Below are positions 1 to 8,596 of a stretch of 64,000 nt of DNA, in pieces. Source of the stretch: Collinsella sp. (lineage in GTDB: Bacteria > Actinomycetota > Coriobacteriia > Coriobacteriales > Coriobacteriaceae); the NCBI GenBank assembly GCA_019414645.1, contig DXLP01000008.1:4109-68108 (forward strand), in the 5' to 3' direction. The number at the start of each line of letters is the position of its first letter. Positions within the stretch are counted from its first letter, which is position 1. Under the pieces are notes generated by a model. The model was not told the origin of the DNA. It did not search any database and worked only from the letters and a program-made list of their open reading frames with translations. A program made the translations under genes and the position numbers.

Positions 1-69
1 CGTCATATGGACAAGGACGCGCTCATCGCCGCGCTCGATGCCTGCCTGACCGACTGGCACCGCGCCTAG
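1..69 (+). CDS. C-terminal end of an unidentified protein (possibly CobW-type GTPase)
   Basis: An open frame enters from the left edge and ends at TAG 67-69, giving 22 residues that finish in ALDACLTDWHRA. A strong terminator follows at once, so this is a genuine gene end. The DKDALIAALDACL pattern resembles the last helix of CobW/COG0523 metal-chaperone GTPases, but the fragment is too short to establish this. Confidence 0.5.
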   Translation, partial: RHMDKDALIAALDACLTDWHRA

Positions 70-106
70 GCTATCGAAGCGAGCATTTTCTGCCCACGTA
101 ACCGCC

Positions 107-149
107 AAACCACCACGAAGGTGCCTGTGTCCCCTTCGTGGTGGTTTTT
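107..149 (+). terminator. Rho-independent terminator
   Basis: A perfect 15-base stem (107-121 pairing with 133-147) has an 11-base loop and ends in a run of five T. It lies between the left-edge gene and trmL and would end the upstream transcript. Confidence 0.9.
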
Positions 150-170
150 CATTCTGAGCCAAGGAGATTC

Positions 171-770
171 ATGTTCAATATCGTGCTGTATGCGCCCGAG
201 ATTCCGGCCAATACGGGCAATATCGGCCGTACCTGCGTGGTCACCGGTACCCGCCTGCATCTGGTGGAGCCGCTGGGCTTTTCGCTCGATGACAAGACGA
301 TACGTCGCGCCGGCCTGGGCTACTGGCAAAACTTGGACGTGACCACCTATACCGGCTGGAAGGATTTCCTTGCGTGCAACGGCCTCTCCTCCGCCGACGA
401 GCGCCTGCATCTGCTGACCAAAAAGGCGCGCCGAACCTATGCGCAAAGTACCTACCGCGACGGTGATTATTTGGTCTTTGGCAGCGAGAGCTCGGGCATT
501 CCCGAGCCACTGCTTGCCGCGGCGCCCGAGCGCTGTGAGCGCATCCCGATGCTGCGCGATTGCGACTCACTCGATAACGCCGAGGCTTGGGAAGCCCACG
601 AGGAATCGCTCGGACATACCGAAGACAGCCACGAGGCCATCCTTCGGCAGGATATCTGCGGCAACTTCGTCAACCCGGACGACTACCGCATCAGCGCACT
701 CAACCTCTCCAACAGCGCCGCCATCGTCCTCTACGAGGCCCTGCGCCAAACAGGCTTTCCGGGAATGTGA
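171..770 (+). CDS. trmL: tRNA (cytidine/uridine-34-2'-O)-methyltransferase, TrmL-like
   Basis: A SPOUT-class RNA methyltransferase expected to 2'-O-methylate the wobble base of tRNA-Leu with SAM. The start is the ATG at 171, with AAGGAG at 161-166; the frame is open further upstream but without a ribosome site. The protein has 199 residues. The N-terminus NIVLYAPEIPANTGNIGRTC, the FGSESSGIPEPLL loop and the C-terminal LNLSNSAAIVLYEALRQ knot motif are all typical. It is about 40 residues longer than usual TrmL because of an acidic insert (about 133-170, EAWEAHEESLGHTEDSHEA) before the last motif. The TGA stop lies inside a palindromic repeat. Confidence 0.9.
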   Translation: MFNIVLYAPEIPANTGNIGRTCVVTGTRLHLVEPLGFSLDDKTIRRAGLGYWQNLDVTTYTGWKDFLACNGLSSADERLHLLTKKARRTYAQSTYRDGDYLVFGSESSGIPEPLLAAAPERCERIPMLRDCDSLDNAEAWEAHEESLGHTEDSHEAILRQDICGNFVNPDDYRISALNLSNSAAIVLYEALRQTGFPGM

Positions 771-796
771 CAAAGGAACTGTCCCTTTGTCACATT
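764..796. repeat. Family A palindrome, copy 1
   Basis: Inverted repeat with 13-base perfect arms (aatgtgacaaagg at 764-776 and its complement at 784-796) and a 7-base loop. It contains the trmL stop codon. The same core, GACAAAGG-n-CCTTTGTC, recurs at 2020, 5747 and 36336, always at a gene's 3' end, so it probably acts as a terminator or mRNA-stabilising hairpin. Confidence 0.85.
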
Positions 797-913
797 CAAG
801 CGCCGCGCCGATGGCGCACACGCCTAATTGATGCTCTAGATAAAGAGCCTCACTTTTAATCAGAATTAACTAAAGTAAAATGAAGTTAAACGGCGGTGTG
901 AAAGGAGAGCCTT

Positions 914-2014
914 GTGGAATATCTCGAGAACCCGTTTACCCCCAGTTTTGGTGAGGTTCCCGCCCATCTCGCTGGCAGACAACAGATTATTCGGGATTTG
1001 GACCGTGCCTTCTTGAGCCAGCGCAGGCGCCCAGAATTGACCTCGATCTTCTCAGGCGCGCGTGGAACCGGTAAAACCGCTCTCATGTCGTCGCTCGCGA
1101 CAAGGGCGGAATCCCACGGCTGGATAGCCGTAAAGACGACCGCGCTCCCGGGAATGCTTGAGGAACTCGAGTTCGGGGCGAAACGCGCCGCAGCCCATCT
1201 CATCGACCCGTCCAACCACTTCGAAGTCACCGGCCTCGGAATTGCACCGCTCGGCAGCATCGAGGTCAATCGTGTCCACGATGCCTCAACCTGGCGTTAT
1301 CGCATGAGCGACATCATCGACCAGCTCAACGAGGCGGGCACCGGTCTGCTCGTCACGGTTGACGAGGTGGACCCGACACTCGACGAGATGATTCAGCTCG
1401 CAGCGACGTATCAGCACTTTGTGACCGATGGGAAACGCGTCGCCCTGCTCATGGCGGGACTTCCCAACAACGTCTCGACGTTGCTGAACCACAAGACGGT
1501 CTCGTTCCTTCGCCGCGCCCAACAATATCATCTGGGTCGCATTGCCGACTATGACGTACGCGAGGCCTTGATTCGCACGATCCAGGAAAACGATCGCTTG
1601 GCAGATGCTGAGGGAATCGATAGAGCCGTTCGCTCGATCTCTGGTTTTCCCTTCCTATTGCAACTCGTAGGCTACCGTGCCTGGGATCTCACAAGCGATT
1701 CGAAGGAGATCTCGTCACGCGACTTTGACCTGGGAATCAAAATCGCGCGCGACGAGATGGACAACCGAATCCTCGCGGCAACCTATCGGGAACTCACTGC
1801 AGAGGACAAGCGATTCCTCATCGCCATGCTCGATGACGAGGAAGAGTCCACCACCGCTGACCTTGTCGAGCGCCTTAGGCGTTCGCCGCAGCAGGTCTCC
1901 CGCTACCGACGCCGCATGATAGACGCCGGCATCATCGGGGAGCGAGGACGAGGGCTCGTCGCATTTGAATTGCCATTCTTCCGCGACTATCTCTCCGCTC
2001 AGTGCGTGAAATAG
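914..2014 (+). CDS. P-loop ATPase with C-terminal winged helix
   Basis: A 366-residue AAA-type ATPase of the archaeal-ATPase/Orc-like kind; cellular role unknown. Start GTG 914 follows AAAGGAGAG. Walker A is GARGTGKT (48-55) and Walker B is GLLVTVDEVD (about 143-152). The tail (about 310-355) looks like a winged helix (VERLRRSPQQVSRYRRRMI). It shares the blocks SFLRRAQQ and QLVGY with the ATPase at 4561-5679, so the two are paralogues on either side of the uvrA-like gene. No membrane segment is visible. A nucleic-acid role is inferred from the winged helix. Confidence 0.8.
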   Translation: MEYLENPFTPSFGEVPAHLAGRQQIIRDLDRAFLSQRRRPELTSIFSGARGTGKTALMSSLATRAESHGWIAVKTTALPGMLEELEFGAKRAAAHLIDPSNHFEVTGLGIAPLGSIEVNRVHDASTWRYRMSDIIDQLNEAGTGLLVTVDEVDPTLDEMIQLAATYQHFVTDGKRVALLMAGLPNNVSTLLNHKTVSFLRRAQQYHLGRIADYDVREALIRTIQENDRLADAEGIDRAVRSISGFPFLLQLVGYRAWDLTSDSKEISSRDFDLGIKIARDEMDNRILAATYRELTAEDKRFLIAMLDDEEESTTADLVERLRRSPQQVSRYRRRMIDAGIIGERGRGLVAFELPFFRDYLSAQCVK

Positions 2015-2019
2015 GCATC

Positions 2020-2052
2020 AATGAGGCAAAGGGACTGTCCCTTTGCCTCATT
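2020..2052. repeat. Family A palindrome, copy 2 (between convergent genes)
   Basis: 14-base perfect arms (aatgaggcaaaggg at 2020-2033, complement 2039-2052) with a 5-base loop. Compared with copy 1, TGAC/GTCA is changed to GAGGC/GCCTC in both arms, a compensatory change that preserves pairing. It lies between two convergent genes and probably terminates both. Confidence 0.85.
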
Positions 2053-2054
2053 GT

Positions 2055-4535
2055 CTATAGGTAGCGGCCAGTAACGCTCTTGGGACAGGCAGCGATATCC
2101 GCCGGCGTGCCGGCGCAGACGATTTGCCCGCCGGCGTCGCCACCGCCCGGGCCCATGTCGATCACATAATCGGCGTTACGGATAAGGTCGAGATCGTGTT
2201 CGATCACGATAACCGTGGCGCCCTTGGAAACAAGGCCGTCGAACACACTCAGCAACACCTGAACATCGAGCGGATGTAGTCCGATCGTGGGCTCGTCGAA
2301 TACGAACACGGCATCGTCCTGCACGCGGCCCATCTCGCTCGCGAGCTTAAGGCGTTGTGCCTCGCCGCCCGAGAGCGCCGGCGTGGGCTCACCGAGCGTG
2401 AGATAGCCCAAGCCTAGGTCATGCAAGGTCTGCAAGCGCGCCTGGACTTTCTTGAGTCCCACCGTGGCGTCGAGGGCCTCGTCCACACTCATGTCCATGA
2501 GCTGCGGCAACGTAAGCAAGCTCCCGTCCTTGCCCTCGCGATGGATATGCGAGGCGGCCTCGGCGTAGCGCGAACCACGGCATGCCGGGCAGATGATCTC
2601 GACGTCGGGCAAAAACTGCACGTCGAGCGATATCGAGCCCGTGCCGTCACACGTAGGGCAGCGCAAGGCGCCGGTGTTGTAGCTAAAGGCGCCCGCCTTG
2701 TAGCCGGCTGCCTTAGCCTCGGGCGTACGGGCGAAGGCGCGGCGCAGCTCGTCATGAATGTCGGCATAGGTCGCTACCGTCGAGCGTACGTTGGCGCCGA
2801 TGGGCGTAGCGTCAATCAGATTTGCGCGGCCAATGCCCTCGGCATCGACCCAACGCACGTGCCCCGGCAAGCGCTCGCCAGCTGCCTGCGCCTTAAGTGC
2901 AGGAATGAGCGTCTCGAGCACGAGCGTCGTCTTACCCGAACCCGAAACGCCCGTTACCGCGACAAGGCGGCCGCGCGGGATATCAACCTCGAGCGGCTTG
3001 ACGGTATGGATGGCATCGGTTGCCATGCGGATATGTCCCTGGTCGAACATTTCGTCGTCAGTCACCTGCGGACGCAAGCGCTTGAGCTCGGCGCGCAAAA
3101 ACGGCGCGATACGGCTGCCCTGCGATTGCTCGACCTCGTCTACCGTACCAGCGGCGATTACACTGCCGCCGCCTGCTCCGGCAACGGGGCCCATCTCGAC
3201 CAGATAGTCGGCTTCCGCCAGTACGCGCGTATCGTGGTCGACAACAACCACGGTGTTGCCGTCATCCACCAGATCGCGCATCACGCCCACCAAGCCGTCG
3301 ACATTGGCGGGATGTAAGCCGATCGAAGGCTCGTCCAGCACATAGAGCACGCCCGTCGATCGGTTGCGCACCACGCGGGCGAGCTGAACGCGCTGGCGCT
3401 CACCCGTGGAGAGCGTGGCACCAGCGCGGTCGAGTGAAAGGTAATCGAGACCCAGGTCGACCAGACGACGGGCCACGCTCAAAAACGAATCGCAGATATC
3501 CGTCGCCATGGGCCGCATCTCGGGCGGCAAGGATGCGGGCACCCCGCGCACCCACTCAACCGCATCGCCAAGCGTCATGGCCGCGGCCTGCGCCAGATTG
3601 ATACCGCACACCTGGGGCTGGCGCGCAGCCTCGGAGAGACGCGTGCCGCCGCAATCGCGGCATGCTCCCTCGCGCAAAAAGCGCGCAACGCGTTTGAGGC
3701 CCTTGTCGTCCTTAACCTTGGCAAGCGCATTCTCGACGGTATAGACGGCGTTGTAATAGGTAAAGTCGAGCGGCGTGGCGCCCTCGCCGTTTTTGGGAAC
3801 GTAGAGAATGTGCTTTTTAACCGCCGGGCCGTGGAACACGATGTCGCGCTCTAGAGGCGTGAGCTGGTTAAACGGCACGTCGGTGCGCACGCCCATCTCA
3901 CCGGCAACTTGCTTCATCAGGTCCCACATGAGCGTGCCCCAAGGAAGCACCGCGCCTTCGTTGATGGTCTTGGACTCATCGGGCACCAGACTCGCCTCGT
4001 CCACCTCGCGCATGACACCGGTGCCGCCGCAGGTAGGGCACGCACCACCACTATTGAAAGCCAAATCCTCGGCGCTCGGCGCGTAGAACTCGCGACCGCA
4101 TGCAGGGCACGTGAGCGACAGGCCAGCGGCAACGTTAAGGCTCGGCTCCACGCGCGCCCCGCAGTGCGGGCACACGTGATGGGCGCAACGGCTAAAGAGC
4201 AGACGCAGGCTATTGTTGAGCTCGGTCATGGTGCCAAAGGTCGAGCGCACACCTGGCACGCTGGGGCGTTGATGCAACGCGAGCGCCGCCGGCACATGCA
4301 GCACCTCGTCTACCTGGGCATGCTCAGCCTGCGTCAGGCGACGACGAGTATAGGTGCTGAGCGCCTCCAGGTAACGACGCGAGCCCTCGGCATAGAGGAC
4401 GCCCAACGCCAGCGAACTCTTGCCCGAACCCGACACGCCGGCAATGCCTACGAGCTTTCCCAGCGGGATATCGATATCGATGTCCTTGAGGTTGTGTACG
4501 CGCGCGCCACGCACCTTGATAGCCTGCGGGCTCAT
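2055..4535 (-). CDS. UvrA-like ABC ATPase (UvrA2 class)
   Basis: Tandem-ABC protein of the excinuclease UvrA family, 826 residues, shorter than housekeeping UvrA (about 940) and like UvrA2/drug-resistance paralogues. It has two Walker A motifs (GVSGSGKSS and GVSGSGKTT), two signature regions (LSTGERQRVQLARV and LSGGEAQRLKLASEM) and several CxxC zinc modules (CPHCG, CPACG, CPTCGGTG, CRDCGGTR, CPTCDGTG, CPACRGSR). I chose ATG 4535 (MSPQAIKV) because AAAGGTGA precedes it. An in-frame ATG at 4568 would overlap the upstream ATPase stop but has no ribosome site. It lies 25 bases after the ATPase gene and is probably cotranscribed with it. DNA binding is expected; a repair role rather than drug tolerance is not settled by sequence. 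Confidence 0.88.
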   Translation of the reverse strand: MSPQAIKVRGARVHNLKDIDIDIPLGKLVGIAGVSGSGKSSLALGVLYAEGSRRYLEALSTYTRRRLTQAEHAQVDEVLHVPAALALHQRPSVPGVRSTFGTMTELNNSLRLLFSRCAHHVCPHCGARVEPSLNVAAGLSLTCPACGREFYAPSAEDLAFNSGGACPTCGGTGVMREVDEASLVPDESKTINEGAVLPWGTLMWDLMKQVAGEMGVRTDVPFNQLTPLERDIVFHGPAVKKHILYVPKNGEGATPLDFTYYNAVYTVENALAKVKDDKGLKRVARFLREGACRDCGGTRLSEAARQPQVCGINLAQAAAMTLGDAVEWVRGVPASLPPEMRPMATDICDSFLSVARRLVDLGLDYLSLDRAGATLSTGERQRVQLARVVRNRSTGVLYVLDEPSIGLHPANVDGLVGVMRDLVDDGNTVVVVDHDTRVLAEADYLVEMGPVAGAGGGSVIAAGTVDEVEQSQGSRIAPFLRAELKRLRPQVTDDEMFDQGHIRMATDAIHTVKPLEVDIPRGRLVAVTGVSGSGKTTLVLETLIPALKAQAAGERLPGHVRWVDAEGIGRANLIDATPIGANVRSTVATYADIHDELRRAFARTPEAKAAGYKAGAFSYNTGALRCPTCDGTGSISLDVQFLPDVEIICPACRGSRYAEAASHIHREGKDGSLLTLPQLMDMSVDEALDATVGLKKVQARLQTLHDLGLGYLTLGEPTPALSGGEAQRLKLASEMGRVQDDAVFVFDEPTIGLHPLDVQVLLSVFDGLVSKGATVIVIEHDLDLIRNADYVIDMGPGGGDAGGQIVCAGTPADIAACPKSVTGRYL

Positions 4536-4560
4536 CTTCTGTTCCGTCACCTTTATCACC

Positions 4561-5679
4561 CTACTCATGCCATAAAACTCGATCGCGAACGTACGCGCCC
4601 AGCATGGGCACGGTAAATCGGACGAGGCCGTATCCGGCAGCCTCGATGACACGCTCGCGAATCAGGCTTGCGCGATATTTGCTCGCCCAGCTCTGGGTGC
4701 GATCGCAGCGCTCAATGATATCCGCCATGCGAGTCGGTTTGCCCTCGTCAACCGCCATGGCCTCGATAAAAAGGCGCTGTGGACTGCGCAGCCCGTAATA
4801 TAGAGGCGCGTCAACCGCTTCGTAGAACTCGGAGACGGCATCCGCATGGCCATCCTCGACATCGTGCCTTTCGATGACTTGCGAGCCACGCCGGACAGCA
4901 GAGCGCCACATGTAATAGCCCACCAGCTGAACCATATAGGGATGCCCCATGCTCTTGTGTGCCGCAAGATCCGCCGTCCCCGCGTCAACGTAAAGACCAG
5001 CGTTTTTGACCGTCTGGATATATGAATCGCGCACCTTGGGCAAAGAAATCGCCCCCAGCGTACGCTGCTGGGCACGCCGCAAAAACGTCACGCTCGGCTC
5101 TTCGAGCAGATCGTCAACCATACTGGGTAAGCCGGCAAACACCAGCGCAAGACCGCGCTGGTCGCTATCGGACAAGCCCGTGGCATCCTGGTCTCCGAGC
5201 ACCTGCTGATAGAGAACGGCAAGGGCCGCCAGCTCCTCGATAGACGCCGATTGTGCCTCGTCAATCGCAAACAGCATGCCTTTGCCTGGATCGAGCTTCT
5301 TAAGGCGCTCGTTGACCAGCCCGCGCAGCGTTTCACCCTTTGCACGCGCCGCCTCGACCGACATGCGCCCGAATGATGGACTGAGTTCCATTGACGTCAC
5401 AACGGGTTTATTCGAGCGAAGTGCATCGGCCAAGCGGTCGCATAAGCCAAGCGAAGCGGAATCGGAGACAACCGCCCATCCGCGCTCATTGGCTAGACGT
5501 TGCAGCTCCCGCAGGAGAACCGTCTTGCCGCAACCGCGGTTTCCCGTAATGAGTATGAGCCTGCCCGGCGCTCCGGCGCCGTTATCGAGCCCTTCCTCGA
5601 AATCTTCGATGACCGACTCGCGACCGATGAGTATCGGAGGCCGCTTGCCAGCCGTGGGCTTAAAGGGATTTGGATTCAT
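4561..5679 (-). CDS. P-loop ATPase with C-terminal winged helix (paralogue of 914-2014)
   Basis: 372 residues. ATG 5679 follows GAGGAGGC. Walker A is GNRGCGKT (about 46-53) and Walker B is GMLFAIDEAQ (about 134-143). The FLRRAQQ and MVQLVGYYMW blocks match the ATPase at 914. The C-terminus (about 320-365) resembles a winged helix (QSWASKYRASLIRERVIEAAGYG). It is first in a likely operon with the UvrA2 gene. Its promoter region carries two 11-base direct repeats. Function is unknown; the pairing with a DNA-damage-type ABC ATPase suggests a nucleic-acid or stress role (inference). Confidence 0.8.
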   Translation of the reverse strand: MNPNPFKPTAGKRPPILIGRESVIEDFEEGLDNGAGAPGRLILITGNRGCGKTVLLRELQRLANERGWAVVSDSASLGLCDRLADALRSNKPVVTSMELSPSFGRMSVEAARAKGETLRGLVNERLKKLDPGKGMLFAIDEAQSASIEELAALAVLYQQVLGDQDATGLSDSDQRGLALVFAGLPSMVDDLLEEPSVTFLRRAQQRTLGAISLPKVRDSYIQTVKNAGLYVDAGTADLAAHKSMGHPYMVQLVGYYMWRSAVRRGSQVIERHDVEDGHADAVSEFYEAVDAPLYYGLRSPQRLFIEAMAVDEGKPTRMADIIERCDRTQSWASKYRASLIRERVIEAAGYGLVRFTVPMLGAYVRDRVLWHE

Positions 5680-5712
5680 GTCGGCCTCCTCGGATTGGCA
5701 AACCTTGGCAAT

Positions 5713-5743
5713 AGTTATACCAACTTGTACCGAGTTATACCAA
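5713..5743 (-). promoter_or_regulatory. Direct repeats forming a likely promoter/operator for the ATPase-uvrA2 operon
   Basis: On the minus strand TTGGTATAACT occurs twice, 20 bases apart (5743-5733 and 5723-5713). Upstream TTGGTA and downstream TATAAC are 18 bases apart and could be -35 and extended -10 elements; the repetition also suggests a regulator site. The gene starts about 35 bases downstream. Confidence 0.5.
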
Positions 5744-5746
5744 TAG

Positions 5747-5779
5747 CATGTGACAAAGGAACTGTCCCTTTGTCACATG
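5747..5779. repeat. Family A palindrome, copy 3
   Basis: 13-base perfect arms (catgtgacaaagg at 5747-5759, complement 5767-5779) and a loop nearly identical to copy 1. The TGA stop of the TetM-like gene (minus strand, 5773-5775) lies inside the right arm, just as the trmL stop lies inside copy 1. Confidence 0.85.
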
Positions 5780-7776
5780 TGGCCGAAAAACTCGGCGTCT
5801 GCTGCTCGCCAGGGGCGAAAGGTGGCGGGATCGACCTTTACGTGCGCCGTGGCGGGGACGTCGTGCCACTTGACGGTGTAGCCGGCGCCATGAGAGCAGA
5901 AGACCGAGTCGGGCGTATTGGGCAGATCGGCCTCGGGCTTATAGGCGGCCGCCTCAATTACGCGCTCAGCATCATGACAGGGCGCGTGGCCGGCAAACTC
6001 CAGGTACAGATGCCCGCGGCCACTCGTATAGGCAGCCACCTCCAGCGCGTAATCCTGCACTTCGGATGCCGGCACGCGGCCCATGAGCTTGGCGCGGTCT
6101 CCCGCCATCGTCGGCGGCTCGTACTCGGCACCCATACGCGTAGCATCCGAAAGCGCCCGGCCCACACACTCCCCCGGCACCTCGAGCTCAAAGTGGTACC
6201 ACGGCTCCAACAGCACCGCCGCGCCCGCCTCACGCGCCTGCATGAACCCCTGGCGAATCGCGCGGTACGTGGCCTGGCGAAAATCGCCGCCCTCGGTGTG
6301 TTTGGCATGCGCACGGCCGCCCGTGAGCGTAATGCGCACATCGGTGACGGGCGAGCCAGTCAGCACGCCCAGGTGATCGCGCTCCATGGCGTTGGTGAGC
6401 GCCAGACGCTGCCAGTTCAAGTCGAGCTCGTCAGTCGAGGTCACGGTGCCAAATTGCACGCCCGAGCCCGCCGGTAACGGCTCCAAACGCAGATGTACCT
6501 CGGCATAGTGGCGCAGCGGCTCAAAGTGGCCCACGCCCTCGACCGGCTGCGAAATAGTCTCCTTATAGAGAATGCCGCCGGGCTCAAACGCAATCGAAAG
6601 GCCAAAACGATCTGCCAACACCCGCTGCACGACCTCGAGTTGCACGGCGCCCATCAGCTGCAGGTGAATCTGCTCCAGATGCGTATTCCAGCTTACGCCG
6701 AGCATAGGATCTTCGTCCGCTAACTCTGTCAGTGCTTTGAACACCGCGTGGACATCGTGTTCGCCCGGAAGCACCGTATAGGTGAGAACCGGCGCAATGA
6801 CAGGCGCATCGCCCGCGGGCTCCGCACCCAGGGCGTCCCCTGGGCGAACGTGCGCAAGACCCGTCACGGCACAAATACCGCCAGCGGCAACTTCTTGGGC
6901 AAGCTCATACTTCTCGCCGTTATAGATGCGCACCTGATCGACCTTCTGCTCCCATGCCTCGGCACCGGAACGTCCGCTAATCATCTGCTTGGCATGCAGC
7001 ATGCCGCCCGTCACCTTGACCCAGGCAAGACGCTCGCCACGCTCTCCACGACTCACGCGGTAGACACGCGCGGCGAACTCCTGGGGCCATGTTCGCTCGC
7101 GCATCAGAGCACATATGCCGTCGAGCAGCTCTGCCACACCCTGGTCCTTGAGCGCCGATCCCGCAAAGCAGGGAAACAATTTGCGCTCGGCAACCATGCG
7201 TGACAGCATTGCGACAGAAAGCTCACCCGCCTCAAGAAACTCCTCGAGCGCCGCCTCGTCCAACGCAGCAGCGTCCTCCTGAACGGAGCCGCCCGCCAGC
7301 AGTTCGCTGGCATCCAGGCAGCCCTCGGAAAGACGTTGCCCAAGTTGTGCCAGCAAAACATCGCGGCCGGGATTCTCCAAATCGATTTTGTTGATATAGA
7401 TGAACGTCGGGATGTCATAGCGTGCAAGCAGGCGCCACAGGGTTTCGGTGTGCCCCTGCACGCCGTCGTTGGCGCCCACAACTAAAATCGCGTAGTCCAG
7501 CGCGCGCAATGTGCGCTCCGCCTCGGCCGAAAAATCGACATGCCCCGGTGCATCCACGAGCATGACGTGGGTATCGCCATGGTCGAGTACGGCCTGCGAC
7601 GAGAAGATCGTGATACCGCGCTCACGCTCAATCTCGTTCGTATCCAGATGCGAGTCGCCATCGTCAACGCGGCCGCGCTTGCGAATGCGGCCCGCGTTAA
7701 ACAGCATGGCCTCGGCCAGCGTGGTCTTGCCGGCATCGACATGCGCCAAGATTCCAACGACCGCTTGCTTCGACAT
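5773..7776 (-). CDS. TetM/TetO-like ribosomal GTPase (EF-G paralogue)
   Basis: A 667-residue translational GTPase of the tetracycline-resistance ribosomal protection class. G1 is HVDAGKTT (about 12-19), the effector region includes RERGITI, G3 is DAPGHVDF and G4 is NKID. EF-G-like domains follow, ending in a domain IV/V region. ATG 7776 follows AAGAGGAG; an upstream extension lacks a ribosome site. Known members release tetracycline from the ribosome, but chromosomal relatives exist whose resistance role is unproven. No leader peptide or attenuator was recognised upstream, and no transfer genes are adjacent, so it looks resident rather than carried by a Tn916-like element. Confidence 0.85.
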   Translation of the reverse strand: MSKQAVVGILAHVDAGKTTLAEAMLFNAGRIRKRGRVDDGDSHLDTNEIERERGITIFSSQAVLDHGDTHVMLVDAPGHVDFSAEAERTLRALDYAILVVGANDGVQGHTETLWRLLARYDIPTFIYINKIDLENPGRDVLLAQLGQRLSEGCLDASELLAGGSVQEDAAALDEAALEEFLEAGELSVAMLSRMVAERKLFPCFAGSALKDQGVAELLDGICALMRERTWPQEFAARVYRVSRGERGERLAWVKVTGGMLHAKQMISGRSGAEAWEQKVDQVRIYNGEKYELAQEVAAGGICAVTGLAHVRPGDALGAEPAGDAPVIAPVLTYTVLPGEHDVHAVFKALTELADEDPMLGVSWNTHLEQIHLQLMGAVQLEVVQRVLADRFGLSIAFEPGGILYKETISQPVEGVGHFEPLRHYAEVHLRLEPLPAGSGVQFGTVTSTDELDLNWQRLALTNAMERDHLGVLTGSPVTDVRITLTGGRAHAKHTEGGDFRQATYRAIRQGFMQAREAGAAVLLEPWYHFELEVPGECVGRALSDATRMGAEYEPPTMAGDRAKLMGRVPASEVQDYALEVAAYTSGRGHLYLEFAGHAPCHDAERVIEAAAYKPEADLPNTPDSVFCSHGAGYTVKWHDVPATAHVKVDPATFRPWRAADAEFFGHM

Positions 7777-7963
7777 GGCTCTCCTCTTATTGCAAGCCCA
7801 TCGCACGCGGCAACGGGCACCCTCGTTCCACACTGGATGATACAATTTACGGGCCGGCGGGCGAAGCGGGCCCTATCCCCCGACCGAGCTCATCGCCCCG
7901 CGTTGCCGCGCGGCGATTTTCGTAGGTTCGCGCCTTGCGAAAGCCGGCTTTCAAAACAGCACA

Positions 7964-8003
7964 GCGAACGAAAATGACCCCGCCCAGGGCCATTTTCGTT
8001 CGC
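7964..8003. repeat. Intergenic stem-loop
   Basis: Perfect 13-base arms (gcgaacgaaaatg at 7964-7976, complement 7991-8003) with a 14-base loop. It lies between the GNAT gene end and the TetM-like gene start, both on the minus strand, so it could end the GNAT transcript although there is no T run. The remaining bases of this 254-base gap show nothing else clear. Confidence 0.6.
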
Positions 8004-8030
8004 GCGAATTGTTGATACGCATCCCCACTC

Positions 8031-8519
8031 TTATGCCTCGCGCAGCCAATCAAACGCGACGCGCGGCGTACCGTCCGACACATATACGATACCGGCGCGC
8101 TTAAACCCGGCCTTGGCGATGGCGCCCTGCATGGGCAGGTTGTCTTGATGCGTGTCGATACGCAGGTGATCGGCGCGCTCCTTGGCAAAGGCAAACATCG
8201 CAGCCGCGATACCGTGCACGGTGCCGTCGGATGCCACGCGGTGCAGCACGGCGTACGGAGTGTCGCTATGCCATTGACCGTCCTCAATTACGTCATAGCA
8301 CTCGTCCGGACCCGGTAAAAAGGCAAACGTCGCCACCACGCGACCGTCGACTTCGCACACATAGCTGCCACCAGCGGCGATATCGGCTGCCAGCTGCTCG
8401 GCAGAAGGCGTGCCCTCGGGCCACTGCGTGGCGTTGCCATGCGCGCGCATAAAGGCGCGGCCCGCGTCATAGATAGCCATGACGGCGGGAATGTCGGTAT
8501 CGAGGGTTTTTCTGATCAT
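8031..8519 (-). CDS. GNAT-family N-acetyltransferase
   Basis: 162 residues. The fold shows an N-terminal IRKTLDTDIPAVMAIYDAGRAF, a central strand VVATFAFLPG and the acetyl-CoA-binding half (VHGIAAAMFAFAKE, then LRIDTHQDNLPMQGAIAKAGF). ATG 8519 was chosen over the adjacent GTG 8522; GAGG lies upstream. Substrate unknown. It diverges from the small zinc protein at 8597. Confidence 0.82.
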   Translation of the reverse strand: MIRKTLDTDIPAVMAIYDAGRAFMRAHGNATQWPEGTPSAEQLAADIAAGGSYVCEVDGRVVATFAFLPGPDECYDVIEDGQWHSDTPYAVLHRVASDGTVHGIAAAMFAFAKERADHLRIDTHQDNLPMQGAIAKAGFKRAGIVYVSDGTPRVAFDWLREA

Positions 8520-8596
8520 CACGCGGCGACCTCACGTTTATTGGTATCACTTTGATTGGGCAATGATACCAGCGTTTGGAGAGGGGCACGAAGCAG

